NCBI GenBank assembly: GCA_902363735.1
Contig: CABJBA010000001.1
Coordinates: forward strand, 682,001 to 746,000
Direction of reading: 5' to 3'
DNA: 64,000 nucleotides
DNA from: Clostridiaceae bacterium
GTDB lineage: Bacteria > Bacillota > Clostridia > Lachnospirales > Lachnospiraceae
This document shows, in pieces, positions 18,426-26,640 of this stretch (its first letter is position 1; the number at the start of each line of letters is the position of its first letter). The position numbers were made by a program, and so were the translations under genes. A model generated the notes under the pieces. That model had not been told where the DNA came from. It did not search any database and saw nothing but the letters and a program-made list of their open reading frames with translations.

Positions 18426-18490
18426 TCACTCATCTCCTTTGTTGAAAAATGCCAGTCCAGCAAAGAAACTGGCATTTTCCTTATTGTTCA

Positions 18491-19903
18491 TTATGAAGCA
18501 GCCGTTTCTTCCCCATATACACTGTCATCAAATCCAAGAATCCATGTTGCCGCAAAGCTCACTGCAATTGTAATAACAACAGCTGCAACAGCAAAATAGA
18601 AATTGTTCATACTTCCGTCCGGATTCATGAATATTGGCATGGTAAAGAAGGATGGGGCTCCAAAATTAAATACTTTAACGGAAAAGATGGCACAGAATAC
18701 GGCATTGGCAACGCAGGCGATCCAGGTTGCGATCAGCGGTTTCTTCATTCTTACGCAGATACCATATAATGTGGGTTCCGTAACACCTGCCAGAAATGAA
18801 GTAATTGCACAAGATGAGGCAAGTGTCCTTAAATTTTTATTTTTTGTTTTAAAAAGGCAGGCCAGTGCAACGCCAAACTGGGAAAAATTCATTCCAATAA
18901 ATGCTGTAAATAACATATTGTCATATCCCACTGTTGAAAACATTGTCATGACCAGCGGAATAAGTGCAAGATGCATGCCGGTTAATACAAGAAGTGGTGC
19001 AAGACTGCCGATTACTAATACAGTCGCCCAGGGTGCCGCACTGTTAACTGCTCCCATAACTGCAAGAAGAGCATCTCCTAAATAGCTTCCAACAGGTCCT
19101 GTGATACACAACATAACAGGCATCATTATGATTACACACAGCAGTGGTTTAAAGACAAACTTAATGGCTGCCGGAACAATTTTTCCAACAAATCTCTCCA
19201 CATACTTAAATACCCAGATTGTGAAAATAACAGGTATTACCGTTGATGAATAATCTACCGCTTTCACCGGCAGTCCGAAAAGATGTACGGAGCTGCCAAG
19301 ACTGGTAAACCCAATCAAAGTGGGGCTGATAAAAATAACACCAAAGAATACACTCATCATGATATCGCAGCCAAACTTCTTCGCTGAAGTGTATGCCAGA
19401 AATACAGGGAGAAAATAAAGTGCTGCATTACCAAACATTTTGATGATGGTATAGGTTGTACTCTCTGTACTGAGTCCCAGTTTTGTCATAATAACAAGGA
19501 TTGCGGAAATAAGACCGCTGCACATGATCAGAGGAATCGCAGGACCAATGATTGCTGACAGCACATTTAGAAACATGGATAAAACACCCTGCTTCTCTGT
19601 CTTATCCCCTGCAGGTGCATTTAGCTTCTCACTCCCTGCATTATTTTCCTTTATATTAAATTTATTGATTATGATATCATATACCTTTGCTACATCATTT
19701 CCGACTACTACCTGTACACCTCCAGCGCTTTCCACCACGCCAAGTATATCCGGATTCCTTTTCAGTGCGTCCAAGTCTGCCTGATCCATACTTAATAATT
19801 GAGTACGAACTCTGGTTGCACAATGAAAGATTTTGGTAATGTTATCCACTCCCCCAAGGCCTTTCACAATATCATCAGCTAGTGCATTATAGTTTTTTGC
19901 CAT
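18491..19903 (-). CDS. PTS beta-glucoside-type transporter, EIIB-EIIC fusion
   Basis: 470 aa from ATG 19903, which follows AAAAGGAGGAG; an upstream in-frame extension is not PTS-like. EIIB (1-80) carries the phospho-cysteine in FHCATRVRTQL; EIIC (about 110-465) has around ten helices and TSFLAGVTEPTLYGICVRMK. No EIIA domain is fused, unlike full BglF. The gene follows its PRD regulator and precedes a metallo-hydrolase and a GH1 phospho-beta-glucosidase, so aryl- or oligo-beta-glucosides are the likely substrates. Confidence 0.92.
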   Translation of the reverse strand: MAKNYNALADDIVKGLGGVDNITKIFHCATRVRTQLLSMDQADLDALKRNPDILGVVESAGGVQVVVGNDVAKVYDIIINKFNIKENNAGSEKLNAPAGDKTEKQGVLSMFLNVLSAIIGPAIPLIMCSGLISAILVIMTKLGLSTESTTYTIIKMFGNAALYFLPVFLAYTSAKKFGCDIMMSVFFGVIFISPTLIGFTSLGSSVHLFGLPVKAVDYSSTVIPVIFTIWVFKYVERFVGKIVPAAIKFVFKPLLCVIIMMPVMLCITGPVGSYLGDALLAVMGAVNSAAPWATVLVIGSLAPLLVLTGMHLALIPLVMTMFSTVGYDNMLFTAFIGMNFSQFGVALACLFKTKNKNLRTLASSCAITSFLAGVTEPTLYGICVRMKKPLIATWIACVANAVFCAIFSVKVFNFGAPSFFTMPIFMNPDGSMNNFYFAVAAVVITIAVSFAATWILGFDDSVYGEETAAS

Positions 19904-19917
19904 ACTAAACTCCTCCT

Positions 19918-20010
19918 TTTTTTCGTACATGCGTTTCCCTGATAATGTTATTATAATGTACGAAAAAACAATTGGAAATTCAAACTTTTTCGTCATTAAT
20001 AGCGAAAAAG
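19918..20010. promoter_or_regulatory. Promoter and paired inverted repeats upstream of the beta-glucoside PTS gene
   Basis: TTTTTTCGTACAT (19918-19930) is inverted as ATGTACGAAAAAA (19956-19968), and CTTTTTCG (19985-19992) as CGAAAAAG (20003-20010). Between the first pair the minus strand carries a TATAAT -10 with a poor -35 (TTTCCA), as expected for an activator-dependent promoter. The PRD protein encoded just upstream is the obvious binder. Confidence 0.55.
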
Positions 20011-20016
20011 AATGTA

Positions 20017-21798
20017 TTATGGCATACTTGCAATCTGGGCAGCGACGAAATCAAAAAATTCCACGATATCCCCATCTCCTCCAAAATGGATCAGCCAGAT
20101 GGTTGTAATCTGTTTTCCACCAAACTGAAATGGCTGTTCCAGCTCGATTTTGTGAAATAGATTTTTTCCACTTCTGTCATGTGAAATGATATAAAGTACT
20201 TTACTCCCAATACTTTCAATGGAGGTAACCTTCTCTTCAAATGGAATATCCAGATTCTCAAGCATTTCTTTTATGCTGTTACATTCACCAGATACCTTGA
20301 TTTTATATCCTGGTTTCAAATATTTTTCGATCTGGAGCTTCATTCTGCCTATCTTCCAATCCGCCAACATCTCCTCCGTCTTTTTCTTTAACTGGCTGAG
20401 CTGATGATTGTTAATGAACAGATCGAGATAAAAAAATCTCTTATCGACCAAAGCCAGTTCCCTTTCTGTTGTCAGCAAAAGTTGTGTCTCTCCTTTGTAT
20501 TCGCTGCTCTTATTTTCGAATAAATACATTGGAATTGCAGTGATGGTTCCGATCTGTTCTCCATTGCTTTTCTTTAACTTATTTTCCAGATTATATATAC
20601 TGCTCGCACTATTGTCACTGACAAGCAGCACATCTATTTTTTTACGCTCTGATTCAACGGCTGTAGCAAGATAGAGGATAAGATATCCCAATTCTGCATC
20701 CGGAATATCAATATTCAGTGACTGGCAAAGGCATGTTTTTAACAGGTGTAATTCCATGGGATAACGGGATAACAGGTCCTTTGTGTAATTGCCCACATTG
20801 GTTCTGCCGCTTCGGATTCTTCTGATCATTCGATCCATGTGATCCGTCATGGCAGCTTTTAAATCTTTACTGATTTTTATTTTATATCCGGTTTCAGCAG
20901 CCACCTGGTGTATAAATTCTTCAATGTTTCTCCCAACGTCAGCATTTGCTACGGGATTTTTACAGACAATATTAAGCTCCTGAATCCGTCCTTCCATGGA
21001 CTGCTTTTCCGCTCCACTGAACGAATAGTCGAATTCTGCTTTCACCTGATTAACAATTTCATTGGTAATGTCAGAAAGCAGGAGGCTGTCACAAGGCATG
21101 TCTTCTTTAAATCCCATTCTTGTTCTTGCGATGGAAATGAGAAGATACAAAGCAAAGTCGGAATAGGCCTCACCGCTTACGATAAAATCAAATTCTGTAA
21201 AAATTCTTCCTAAAATTGATTCCATCTTTTTCTGATCCTCAAAAATCATTTTCATGACTTCGGTAGTTTGAAAGTAATCACAGCTGCCTGTAATAGTTTT
21301 CATACAAAGAATTCGTTTCATATTTTCCGGCGCATCCAGCCGGATTCCTTTATTGCTTGATATTTTCAGAACAGCTCCCGCATTTCTTGCAACGATGCGC
21401 TTTACCTGCGGGATATCTGCACTTACGGATGATTTGGAATAGTACAGCCGATCTGCTATGGTTCCGATACTAATGTAATCTTTTTCAAACAGCAATAGCA
21501 TCAGAATATGTTTGGAATGTATATACTTATCTTTACTTGCTTTCTTACGCATGTTTTCGTTAAGGATGTATTGCAGCGTGCTCTGATCATCTTTCAGCCG
21601 ATAGCCAAGTCTATTATTGGATATAATTCCAAACTCCCCAGACAGATCGTTTTGAGAAATAACGCTGTTGATATTTTTGATCTCATTTTGTAATGTACGG
21701 CTGCTGGCACCAATCATTTCTGCAAGAACCGATCCTTGTACCCAAGAATCTACGCCGGATAGAAAAGCCAGGATCTGACACTGTCGTTCTGTGAACAT
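20017..21798 (-). CDS. PRD-containing BglG/LicR-type transcriptional activator
   Basis: About 593 aa; ATG 21798 is chosen because AGAGGTG lies 6 nt upstream (a GTG lies at 21807). Order: two N-terminal DNA-binding helix-turn-helix segments (FTERQCQILAFL...ASSRTLQNEIKNIN; IADRLYYSKSSVSADI), two PTS regulation domains (about 180-395; histidines such as HMDRM, ELHLLKTC), an EIIB-like domain (VLLVSDNSASSIYNLENKL, where the usual Cys is replaced by Ser) and a degenerate C-terminal part. It likely senses PTS phosphorylation and activates the downstream operon. Confidence 0.85.
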   Translation of the reverse strand: MFTERQCQILAFLSGVDSWVQGSVLAEMIGASSRTLQNEIKNINSVISQNDLSGEFGIISNNRLGYRLKDDQSTLQYILNENMRKKASKDKYIHSKHILMLLLFEKDYISIGTIADRLYYSKSSVSADIPQVKRIVARNAGAVLKISSNKGIRLDAPENMKRILCMKTITGSCDYFQTTEVMKMIFEDQKKMESILGRIFTEFDFIVSGEAYSDFALYLLISIARTRMGFKEDMPCDSLLLSDITNEIVNQVKAEFDYSFSGAEKQSMEGRIQELNIVCKNPVANADVGRNIEEFIHQVAAETGYKIKISKDLKAAMTDHMDRMIRRIRSGRTNVGNYTKDLLSRYPMELHLLKTCLCQSLNIDIPDAELGYLILYLATAVESERKKIDVLLVSDNSASSIYNLENKLKKSNGEQIGTITAIPMYLFENKSSEYKGETQLLLTTERELALVDKRFFYLDLFINNHQLSQLKKKTEEMLADWKIGRMKLQIEKYLKPGYKIKVSGECNSIKEMLENLDIPFEEKVTSIESIGSKVLYIISHDRSGKNLFHKIELEQPFQFGGKQITTIWLIHFGGDGDIVEFFDFVAAQIASMP

Positions 21799-22008
21799 GG
21801 ATTTCACCTCTTTTCGGTAAAATGCTTGATGGTTATAATTATAAATTGAAAAGCGGAGACTTTCATACCTCAGGGATTTCCTGATTTTTGATAATTGATT
21901 TATTTTACCCTAATTTAAATACTTCCTTTAAAGAAATAATCTTATACGCGATACTGACATCGTTTTTTGGTATCTTGCATTTATAGTTCTTACCAATGTA
22001 GGCTTCAT

Positions 22009-22407
22009 TTAAAGAATACTTCTGCTTTTTTTCCTCTCGAATGCTTCAAGCAAAATACACCCAACACCGTAACATGCAATATCCTTTATATCAAACACCG
22101 AACCTAATACTATTCTTAAAAACCTGTTATCTTCCAGCCCAAGTACGTATACTAATTTAAAATATTGCAATACCTCTACTCCTGCTGCAAATAAGAATAC
22201 ATACAATGGAAGTAATCTGCATTTTTCCGGTATAAAGATCCTGGTGAAACTATACACTAAAATTACTACCAACATATCTCCTACATATGGCCGTATAAGA
22301 GAATCATGTACATATAACGCAATTATCACTTCTATAAGCAGGAGCAAAACAAATGCAATCCCATACTTAATTCTTAACTGATTTCTTTTTGTCTTTCGTA
22401 AGTTCAT
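22009..22407 (-). CDS. DUF2809-family small membrane protein
   Basis: About 132 aa from ATG 22407 (MNLRKTKRNQL). Four hydrophobic segments and the family pattern PYVGDMLVVILVYSF...FDIKDIACYGVGCILL. The start overlaps the end of the preceding YjbR-like gene by about 40 bp, so the pair is co-transcribed. Function is unknown. Confidence 0.8.
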   Translation of the reverse strand: MNLRKTKRNQLRIKYGIAFVLLLLIEVIIALYVHDSLIRPYVGDMLVVILVYSFTRIFIPEKCRLLPLYVFLFAAGVEVLQYFKLVYVLGLEDNRFLRIVLGSVFDIKDIACYGVGCILLEAFERKKSRSIL

Positions 22408-22723
22408 AACTCTCTCCAATCATTCTGATAATATCTTTATCTGGAATTGTGCCATCGAGAATTATGGAATTCCAATGTTCTTTATTCTGATGAGATGCCG
22501 GTATTATAGAGGTAAATGTGCTCCTCCAGAAATCTCTCCACTCTGGGGCACATGTAGCATTTATCCAGATATTACCTTCCCTCTCATATATCCAGGCAAA
22601 TGCTTTCTTATTGGTCTTATGGCGAATTAAAGTCCAGTTAATATCGTGAAAAGGATAATCCTCATAGTCTCCTTTTAATTTCATACATATAGCTATTACT
22701 TCTGAACCTTTTTTCAAAATCAT
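22367..22723 (-). CDS. MmcQ/YjbR-family protein
   Basis: About 118 aa. KLKGDYEDYPFHDINWTLIRHKTNKKAFAWIYERE and NKEHWNSIILDGTIPDKDIIRMIGESYELT match the YjbR (double-wing CyaY-like) fold. Members are annotated as DNA-binding, but the role is not settled. ATG 22723 is used; a GTG lies one codon upstream. Confidence 0.8.
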   Translation of the reverse strand: MILKKGSEVIAICMKLKGDYEDYPFHDINWTLIRHKTNKKAFAWIYEREGNIWINATCAPEWRDFWRSTFTSIIPASHQNKEHWNSIILDGTIPDKDIIRMIGESYELTKDKKKSVKN

Positions 22724-22868
22724 CACCCACTTTAAACGAATATAGATATGGCTATCTATATAGACATACGAATTTTATCTGCTAAAGTTATATCCGCAGG
22801 TAACCAACCCACTGAATTCATCTCATCCTTCGTCAAACCCAAGTGAATAATTAGATTCCCAAATTCTA

Positions 22869-23078
22869 TTAAACTCTGAAAGAATCGCCTGTGCCATCTC
22901 GCCCTTTTGGCTTTCTGTGAGGATTGTGAAGCCACCCTTGTTTGCGTATGATATGGGTAATACGTGAAATACCTGCTTTTAATCCTCTCTGATAGAGAGC
23001 TAGCTGCATGCGTGTGGCACCATAGTTATCATTGTAAAATGTTTGATGTCGAAGCTGCAGTTGAGGGTTTTCATACAA
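22869..23078 (-). pseudogene. IS3-family transposase OrfB fragment
   Basis: NDNYGATRMQLALYQRGLKAGISRITHIIRKQGWLHNPHRKPKG matches the helical N-terminal part of IS3-type OrfB (YG-R-I ... R-V-R-M/I-R). The DDE catalytic core is absent. No terminal inverted repeats were found. Confidence 0.6.
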
Positions 23079-23276
23079 AGGGATATATTTAAAAAAAAGA
23101 AGTAATCTATCAAATAGTAATCGGTAGTTCCAATATTACAAGTAAAGCAAATGAACTGCTTTTTGCTGCCATTGAAACAAAGGTTGCCAAAGCGATAAAA
23201 TGTTACTGGTAAACTAAAATCAGTTCCATAGAAAGGCATAGTTTGGGATTATTAAACCACATTTTTTTAGCCCTGA

Positions 23277-23299
23277 TTTTGGCTCATTTTGAGCCAAAA
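23277..23299. terminator. Terminator hairpin at the island boundary
   Basis: TTTTGGCTCA, loop TTT, TGAGCCAAAA: a perfect 10-bp stem flanked by T and A runs, just beyond the second rlmD 3'-end copy. Confidence 0.65.
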
Positions 23300-23377
23300 A
23301 CCGCAACATCTTGTGGTCTAACCCCTAGTTTTCTTGTCCGAACCACAATACGTCATCATTATCACTGCTTCAACATG
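23293..23377 (-). other. Second copy of the rlmD 3' end (attachment site B)
   Basis: On the minus strand it encodes HVEAVIMMTYCGSDKKTRG and a stop, nearly the same as the end of the resident RlmD, and homology continues downstream (AACAT-TTGTGGT-TAACCC). The match ends at ACATG (23377), where the mobile-element terminus GTGTCGTACTCG begins. This is the expected left junction of an element inserted at the rlmD 3' end. Confidence 0.75.
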
Positions 23378-24110
23378 TGTCGTACTCGGAAAGATGTCCA
23401 CCGGATTTTACGACTTTTTACTGCTATTTTCAACACATTTCAGCACAATATATGGTGTTTTTATCAAGAAAACTGTCGCTTACATACTATGGACTCACAC
23501 ACCCTTGAAGCTGTTATATTTGAAAAGTATAAATTCACTACCTATTTTAACTCAATAAAGATAGGAAACCATTACAACTCCCGTTTTAAACTGAATTACG
23601 AGTGCAGCTCCTGCCTTTACTGAGATTCTTTCAATTAAATTATAAACCAAGGTATCATCGTATATATCTAAACAAAGAGGGGCTTTGCACTTCTCTAAAT
23701 AAGCCTTATATACTGTATTTGAATCATCCGGCAACACACTTGAACCAGAGGATTCTATTACATTTCTTAGGCACCTTATAATAACAGACTGGAATTCCTC
23801 TTCCGCCAATGATGTCGACTGTTTAAAAATCCGGTTGCCATGCTTCAATCTATTCGCACATCTCCATACTATCTTTTTTCTATTACATTTACTCCAAGCC
23901 ACTCTACGGTAGGGAAGTCCGCATTCTTCACAAAACAGGATATTTGACAGTACGTATTTGGAACTGTATTTCCCCTTTATATTTGAATCCAACTCAGATA
24001 TGGCTGACCGTCTTTTCCTTTCAGCTTTAGCTTGAAGAAAAGTGCCCTTAGATATTATTGGTTCGTGGTTTTTCTCCATATTACTTTGGGACGTATCCGC
24101 CGCATATGTT
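23377..24110. repeat. Direct repeat copy 1: element terminus plus recombinase 3' part
   Basis: It begins GTGTCGTACTCG and runs through about 180 bp of non-coding terminus into the recombinase C-terminal region. It is the partner of 27286-28010, roughly 80-90% identical by eye, with small indels. Confidence 0.75.
23552..24110 (-). pseudogene. Truncated large serine recombinase (C-terminal part)
   Basis: About 175 residues corresponding to the last third of the intact recombinase at 27459. The catalytic N-terminal domain and most of the Recombinase domain are absent. The Zn-ribbon is partly kept (FCEECGLPYRR, WRCANRLKHGNRI), but the last Cys of the intact copy (RICKQS) is Phe here (RIFKQS). 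Around 24080-24110 it shows an internal deletion relative to the intact copy (about 38 bp lost after GACGTATCCGC), then joins a fragment of the small resolvase-like gene. It cannot be catalytic. Confidence 0.85.
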
Positions 24111-24129
24111 TTCTGCAGCAGAGCATCTC

Positions 24130-24252
24130 TGGATTGATAATCTCATTATTTTGTATAAGAATACTGTCTCTAATACGGTAAAAAGGAATACCAGGCTTTT
24201 TAATGGATTTTTCTGTGCTTTCCAAACTGCTTTCATAGCTTTCTAGATCTTC
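24130..24252 (-). pseudogene. Fragment of the small resolvase-like gene
   Basis: The minus strand reads SEDLESYESSLESTEKSIKK..GIPFYRIRDSILIQNNEII, matching the C-terminal third of the protein encoded at 38506-38871 (SSEDLEGYENSLDNPEKSIQK.. IRDSILIRNYEII). It is fused directly to the recombinase remnant by deletion. Confidence 0.7.
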
Positions 24253-24275
24253 ACTTAAATAAAAAATTTTATTAT

Positions 24276-24743
24276 TTATAAAGCCATTAATATAATTGCA
24301 AACATGCCTTCTACAAGTCCCAAAATAACAAAAAAAGCATAAAACATATTATAAAGTTGTGACGTGCTTAATTGGCGTAAAAAATATAATTTTTTCTTAT
24401 CTAGTAAGCGTTTCTCTTTTGTTAATTGCTCTTCCATTATAAAAATACGAGGCACTCCTTGTTCAAATTCCTTTTCAAATATTTTTATAATTTCCTCTGT
24501 ATGTTTTATTAGAAACTTATTCCGTATATCTATTTTGTGAAAAATAAAGCACAAAAACACTTGTGCTATTGCTAATGATAATGCTATTATATTTCCACGC
24601 AAATCCACATTTATTTGGGTGGCAAAAACAGTACTAATTGCGCCTATAAAAACTATAAAAAAATTGAAATGTGTTACTCGCTGTTGCGCTAATATTTTAA
24701 AATAATCCCAATTCATATCCAATACCTTTTCTTTATTATCCAT
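24276..24743 (-). CDS. Small three-helix membrane protein, last gene of the kinase/radical-SAM cassette
   Basis: 155 aa. Two closely spaced helices (FNFFIVFIGAISTVFATQI and IIALSLAIAQVFLCFIF, about residues 27-68) form a hairpin; a charged, helical cytoplasmic stretch follows (about 70-125, rich in K/E); a third helix (MFYAFFVILGLVEGMFAIILM) ends the protein. The layout resembles RipA-like and SLATT-like membrane proteins found beside enzymes in defence loci, but I see no decisive motif. It starts 21 nt after the UDG-like gene. A role as effector or membrane sensor is inference. Confidence 0.7.
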   Translation of the reverse strand: MDNKEKVLDMNWDYFKILAQQRVTHFNFFIVFIGAISTVFATQINVDLRGNIIALSLAIAQVFLCFIFHKIDIRNKFLIKHTEEIIKIFEKEFEQGVPRIFIMEEQLTKEKRLLDKKKLYFLRQLSTSQLYNMFYAFFVILGLVEGMFAIILMAL

Positions 24744-24764
24744 TACATCTAATCCCTCGCTTTC

Positions 24765-25313
24765 TTAGAGCAATTCAGTAATTAAATTCTTAACATTAAA
24801 TATATAATCGTCCATCTGTTTTCTTTTATATACATGAACATATGATGGATGATGAATAGGAATAAAAAATATTTCATTATACACTGTATATTTATAGTCA
24901 AATCCATCCCATGATTCAAATGTTAGTTTAAAATGTTTGCTTACAGCCTTGGTCACCTTATCTCCGAGCAAAAAAACTATGCGTGGTTTTAGTTCGCTAA
25001 TCTCTTCCTTTAAATTTGGAAAACATATGTCTATTTCCTTCTTGTTTGGATATCGCAATTTCTCCTGATCATCCAAAGGAACACATTTAACCAAATTAGT
25101 TTTATATGTTAAAACTTCAGCACACCTTTCTTCGATATTACAAATCAATTTGCCTGAATTTGTTGTTGGTGAAAGAGGTTTCTCACTTTCGCATGTTGCT
25201 TTTTTGGCTGATAGTCCCACCCAAAATACTTGACATGTTTTAGAATCATCCACAAGAGGGGCTTGATACTTGCACAACCCACACTTATTGCATTTTTTTA
25301 TAGACTCAAACAT
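24765..25313 (-). CDS. Uracil-DNA-glycosylase-superfamily Fe-S protein, divergent active site
   Basis: 182 aa. It has the family 4/5 UDG plan: four cysteines placed to bind a 4Fe-4S cluster (C8 and C11 in KKCNKCGLC, C77 in NLVKCVP, C97 in EIDICFPN), LKPRIVFLLG, and the C-terminal HHPSY motif (154-158). The usual water-activating motif GE-PG-xxE is replaced by GLSAKKATCESEKPLSP, so classic uracil excision is doubtful; it may act on a modified base or free nucleotide. It overlaps the radical SAM gene by 8 bp. Confidence 0.8.
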   Translation of the reverse strand: MFESIKKCNKCGLCKYQAPLVDDSKTCQVFWVGLSAKKATCESEKPLSPTTNSGKLICNIEERCAEVLTYKTNLVKCVPLDDQEKLRYPNKKEIDICFPNLKEEISELKPRIVFLLGDKVTKAVSKHFKLTFESWDGFDYKYTVYNEIFFIPIHHPSYVHVYKRKQMDDYIFNVKNLITELL

Positions 25314-26640
25314 TTGCCACCTCCGAAATATTTTGTGTTTTTAGTATGTAGTCATCAAGAACTGCATCGTCTATTTCACTATAATTGCCTGATTGGAAAT
25401 TAAACTGCGAGCGTCCATTAATTATATTCAGATTTTCATTACTTTTAATACTAAGAATCTCTTGTCCGTTTTGAACAATCTCATTATATAATTGTGTTCC
25501 ATGATATGGCCGAAATTGAAATACACTTGATCGGAAATTACCATCTACCTTTACCGCAATGTCTTTTATTCTTGAAGCAAGCAAAAATGTTTTATCAGCA
25601 TCTTCGGTGGTTTCGCTTGGGAATCCAAACATAAAGTATCCCTTTATATCTATCCCGGATACTAAAATTGCCGATATGACTTCAATAACTTGCTCAATTT
25701 TACCGGGCTTGTTAATCTTTCTTCTGATGTGTTCAGAACCTGATTCAATACCAATAAACAATTCACGACAACCACTTTCTTTAAGCTTCGGAATTAATTC
25801 CAAATTTCCTACGAAAGTAAGGACATGTGCCATACCACGCCAAGACATTTTATTAAACTTTTCAAATAGCAAACAAGCATTATTTATACTTTCTTTATCT
25901 CTCAAGAAAAGATCATCTAATACACGAATTGAACCAATATCAGCGTCTGCTTTAATAATCTCTCGTATTTCATTTTCAATATTTAAAATAGACCGATATC
26001 TAATTGTAACATCCTTGTTAAGGTTATGTGCACCTCCACAAAATGCACAATTATACATACAGCCTCTAGATGTAATTATCGCTGCTTCCTTTTGGCCATA
26101 ATGATTTATAATCTTATTCTCCTTTAGCAATTTTCTGTTTAAGAGAACAGAATCTAAATCATTAGGAAAATAAAATGAGTCTTTATTAACTTTATATACT
26201 CTCTTTTGCTCCACATTAGCAATTGGCAATTCTGAGCAAGATTTATTAATAAGTGCAGGCAGTAAAAATTCTCCTTCACCAATTACAATTTCCAATTCAT
26301 TGCTTACATTCCATTGCAAGATTTCATTATAAATACATTTTACAGCTTGACCACCAATGATGACTGTCGTTTTAATCGGACAACGTTCTACAATCTCTTT
26401 TACAGTTTCAAAATTCTGTGTAAAAATATTCATACCAACAAAATCAGGAGTTTGTTTTTCTAGCAGTTCAAATATTTCATTTATACCAAGGTGCTCTTTG
26501 ACACAATCAACTATATCTACATCTATGCCCGATTCTTCAAGAGTTGTGGCAATATAGCCAAGTCCTAGTGGCGGAAGGTAGTCCTCTTTTATATCAGACC
26601 GCTCACGATAAATAGGTGAATTAAGCAAAATGCATTTCAT
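25306..26640 (-). CDS. B12-binding-domain radical SAM enzyme
   Basis: 444 aa. Residues 1-135 form a Rossmann-like B12-binding domain (ILLNSP, PPLGLGYIATTLEESG, VIIGGQAV, IGEGE) without the DxHxxG His loop. The radical SAM core has CxxxCxxC at C194, C198, C201 (SRGCMYNCAFC), then GIESGSEHIRRKINK and a GFPSET strand. Such enzymes carry out methylation or ring rearrangement at unreactive carbons. Its ATG overlaps the kinase stop (ATGA), so translation is coupled. Substrate unknown; the partners suggest a nucleotide or base. Confidence 0.88.
   Translation of the reverse strand: MKCILLNSPIYRERSDIKEDYLPPLGLGYIATTLEESGIDVDIVDCVKEHLGINEIFELLEKQTPDFVGMNIFTQNFETVKEIVERCPIKTTVIIGGQAVKCIYNEILQWNVSNELEIVIGEGEFLLPALINKSCSELPIANVEQKRVYKVNKDSFYFPNDLDSVLLNRKLLKENKIINHYGQKEAAIITSRGCMYNCAFCGGAHNLNKDVTIRYRSILNIENEIREIIKADADIGSIRVLDDLFLRDKESINNACLLFEKFNKMSWRGMAHVLTFVGNLELIPKLKESGCRELFIGIESGSEHIRRKINKPGKIEQVIEVISAILVSGIDIKGYFMFGFPSETTEDADKTFLLASRIKDIAVKVDGNFRSSVFQFRPYHGTQLYNEIVQNGQEILSIKSNENLNIINGRSQFNFQSGNYSEIDDAVLDDYILKTQNISEVANV

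Larger units (their letters stand above)
22727..23551. other. Decayed insertion-element debris and island boundary
   Basis: There is no intact gene. From left to right: short minus-strand coding-like remains (IIHLGLTKDEMNSVGWLPADI, about 22760-22850), an IS3-type transposase fragment, a plus-strand 39-codon remnant (VIGSSNITSKANELLFAAIE, about 23100-23212) I cannot assign, a terminator hairpin at 23277-23299, the second rlmD 3'-end copy, and the terminus repeat shared with 27286. Confidence 0.6.
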
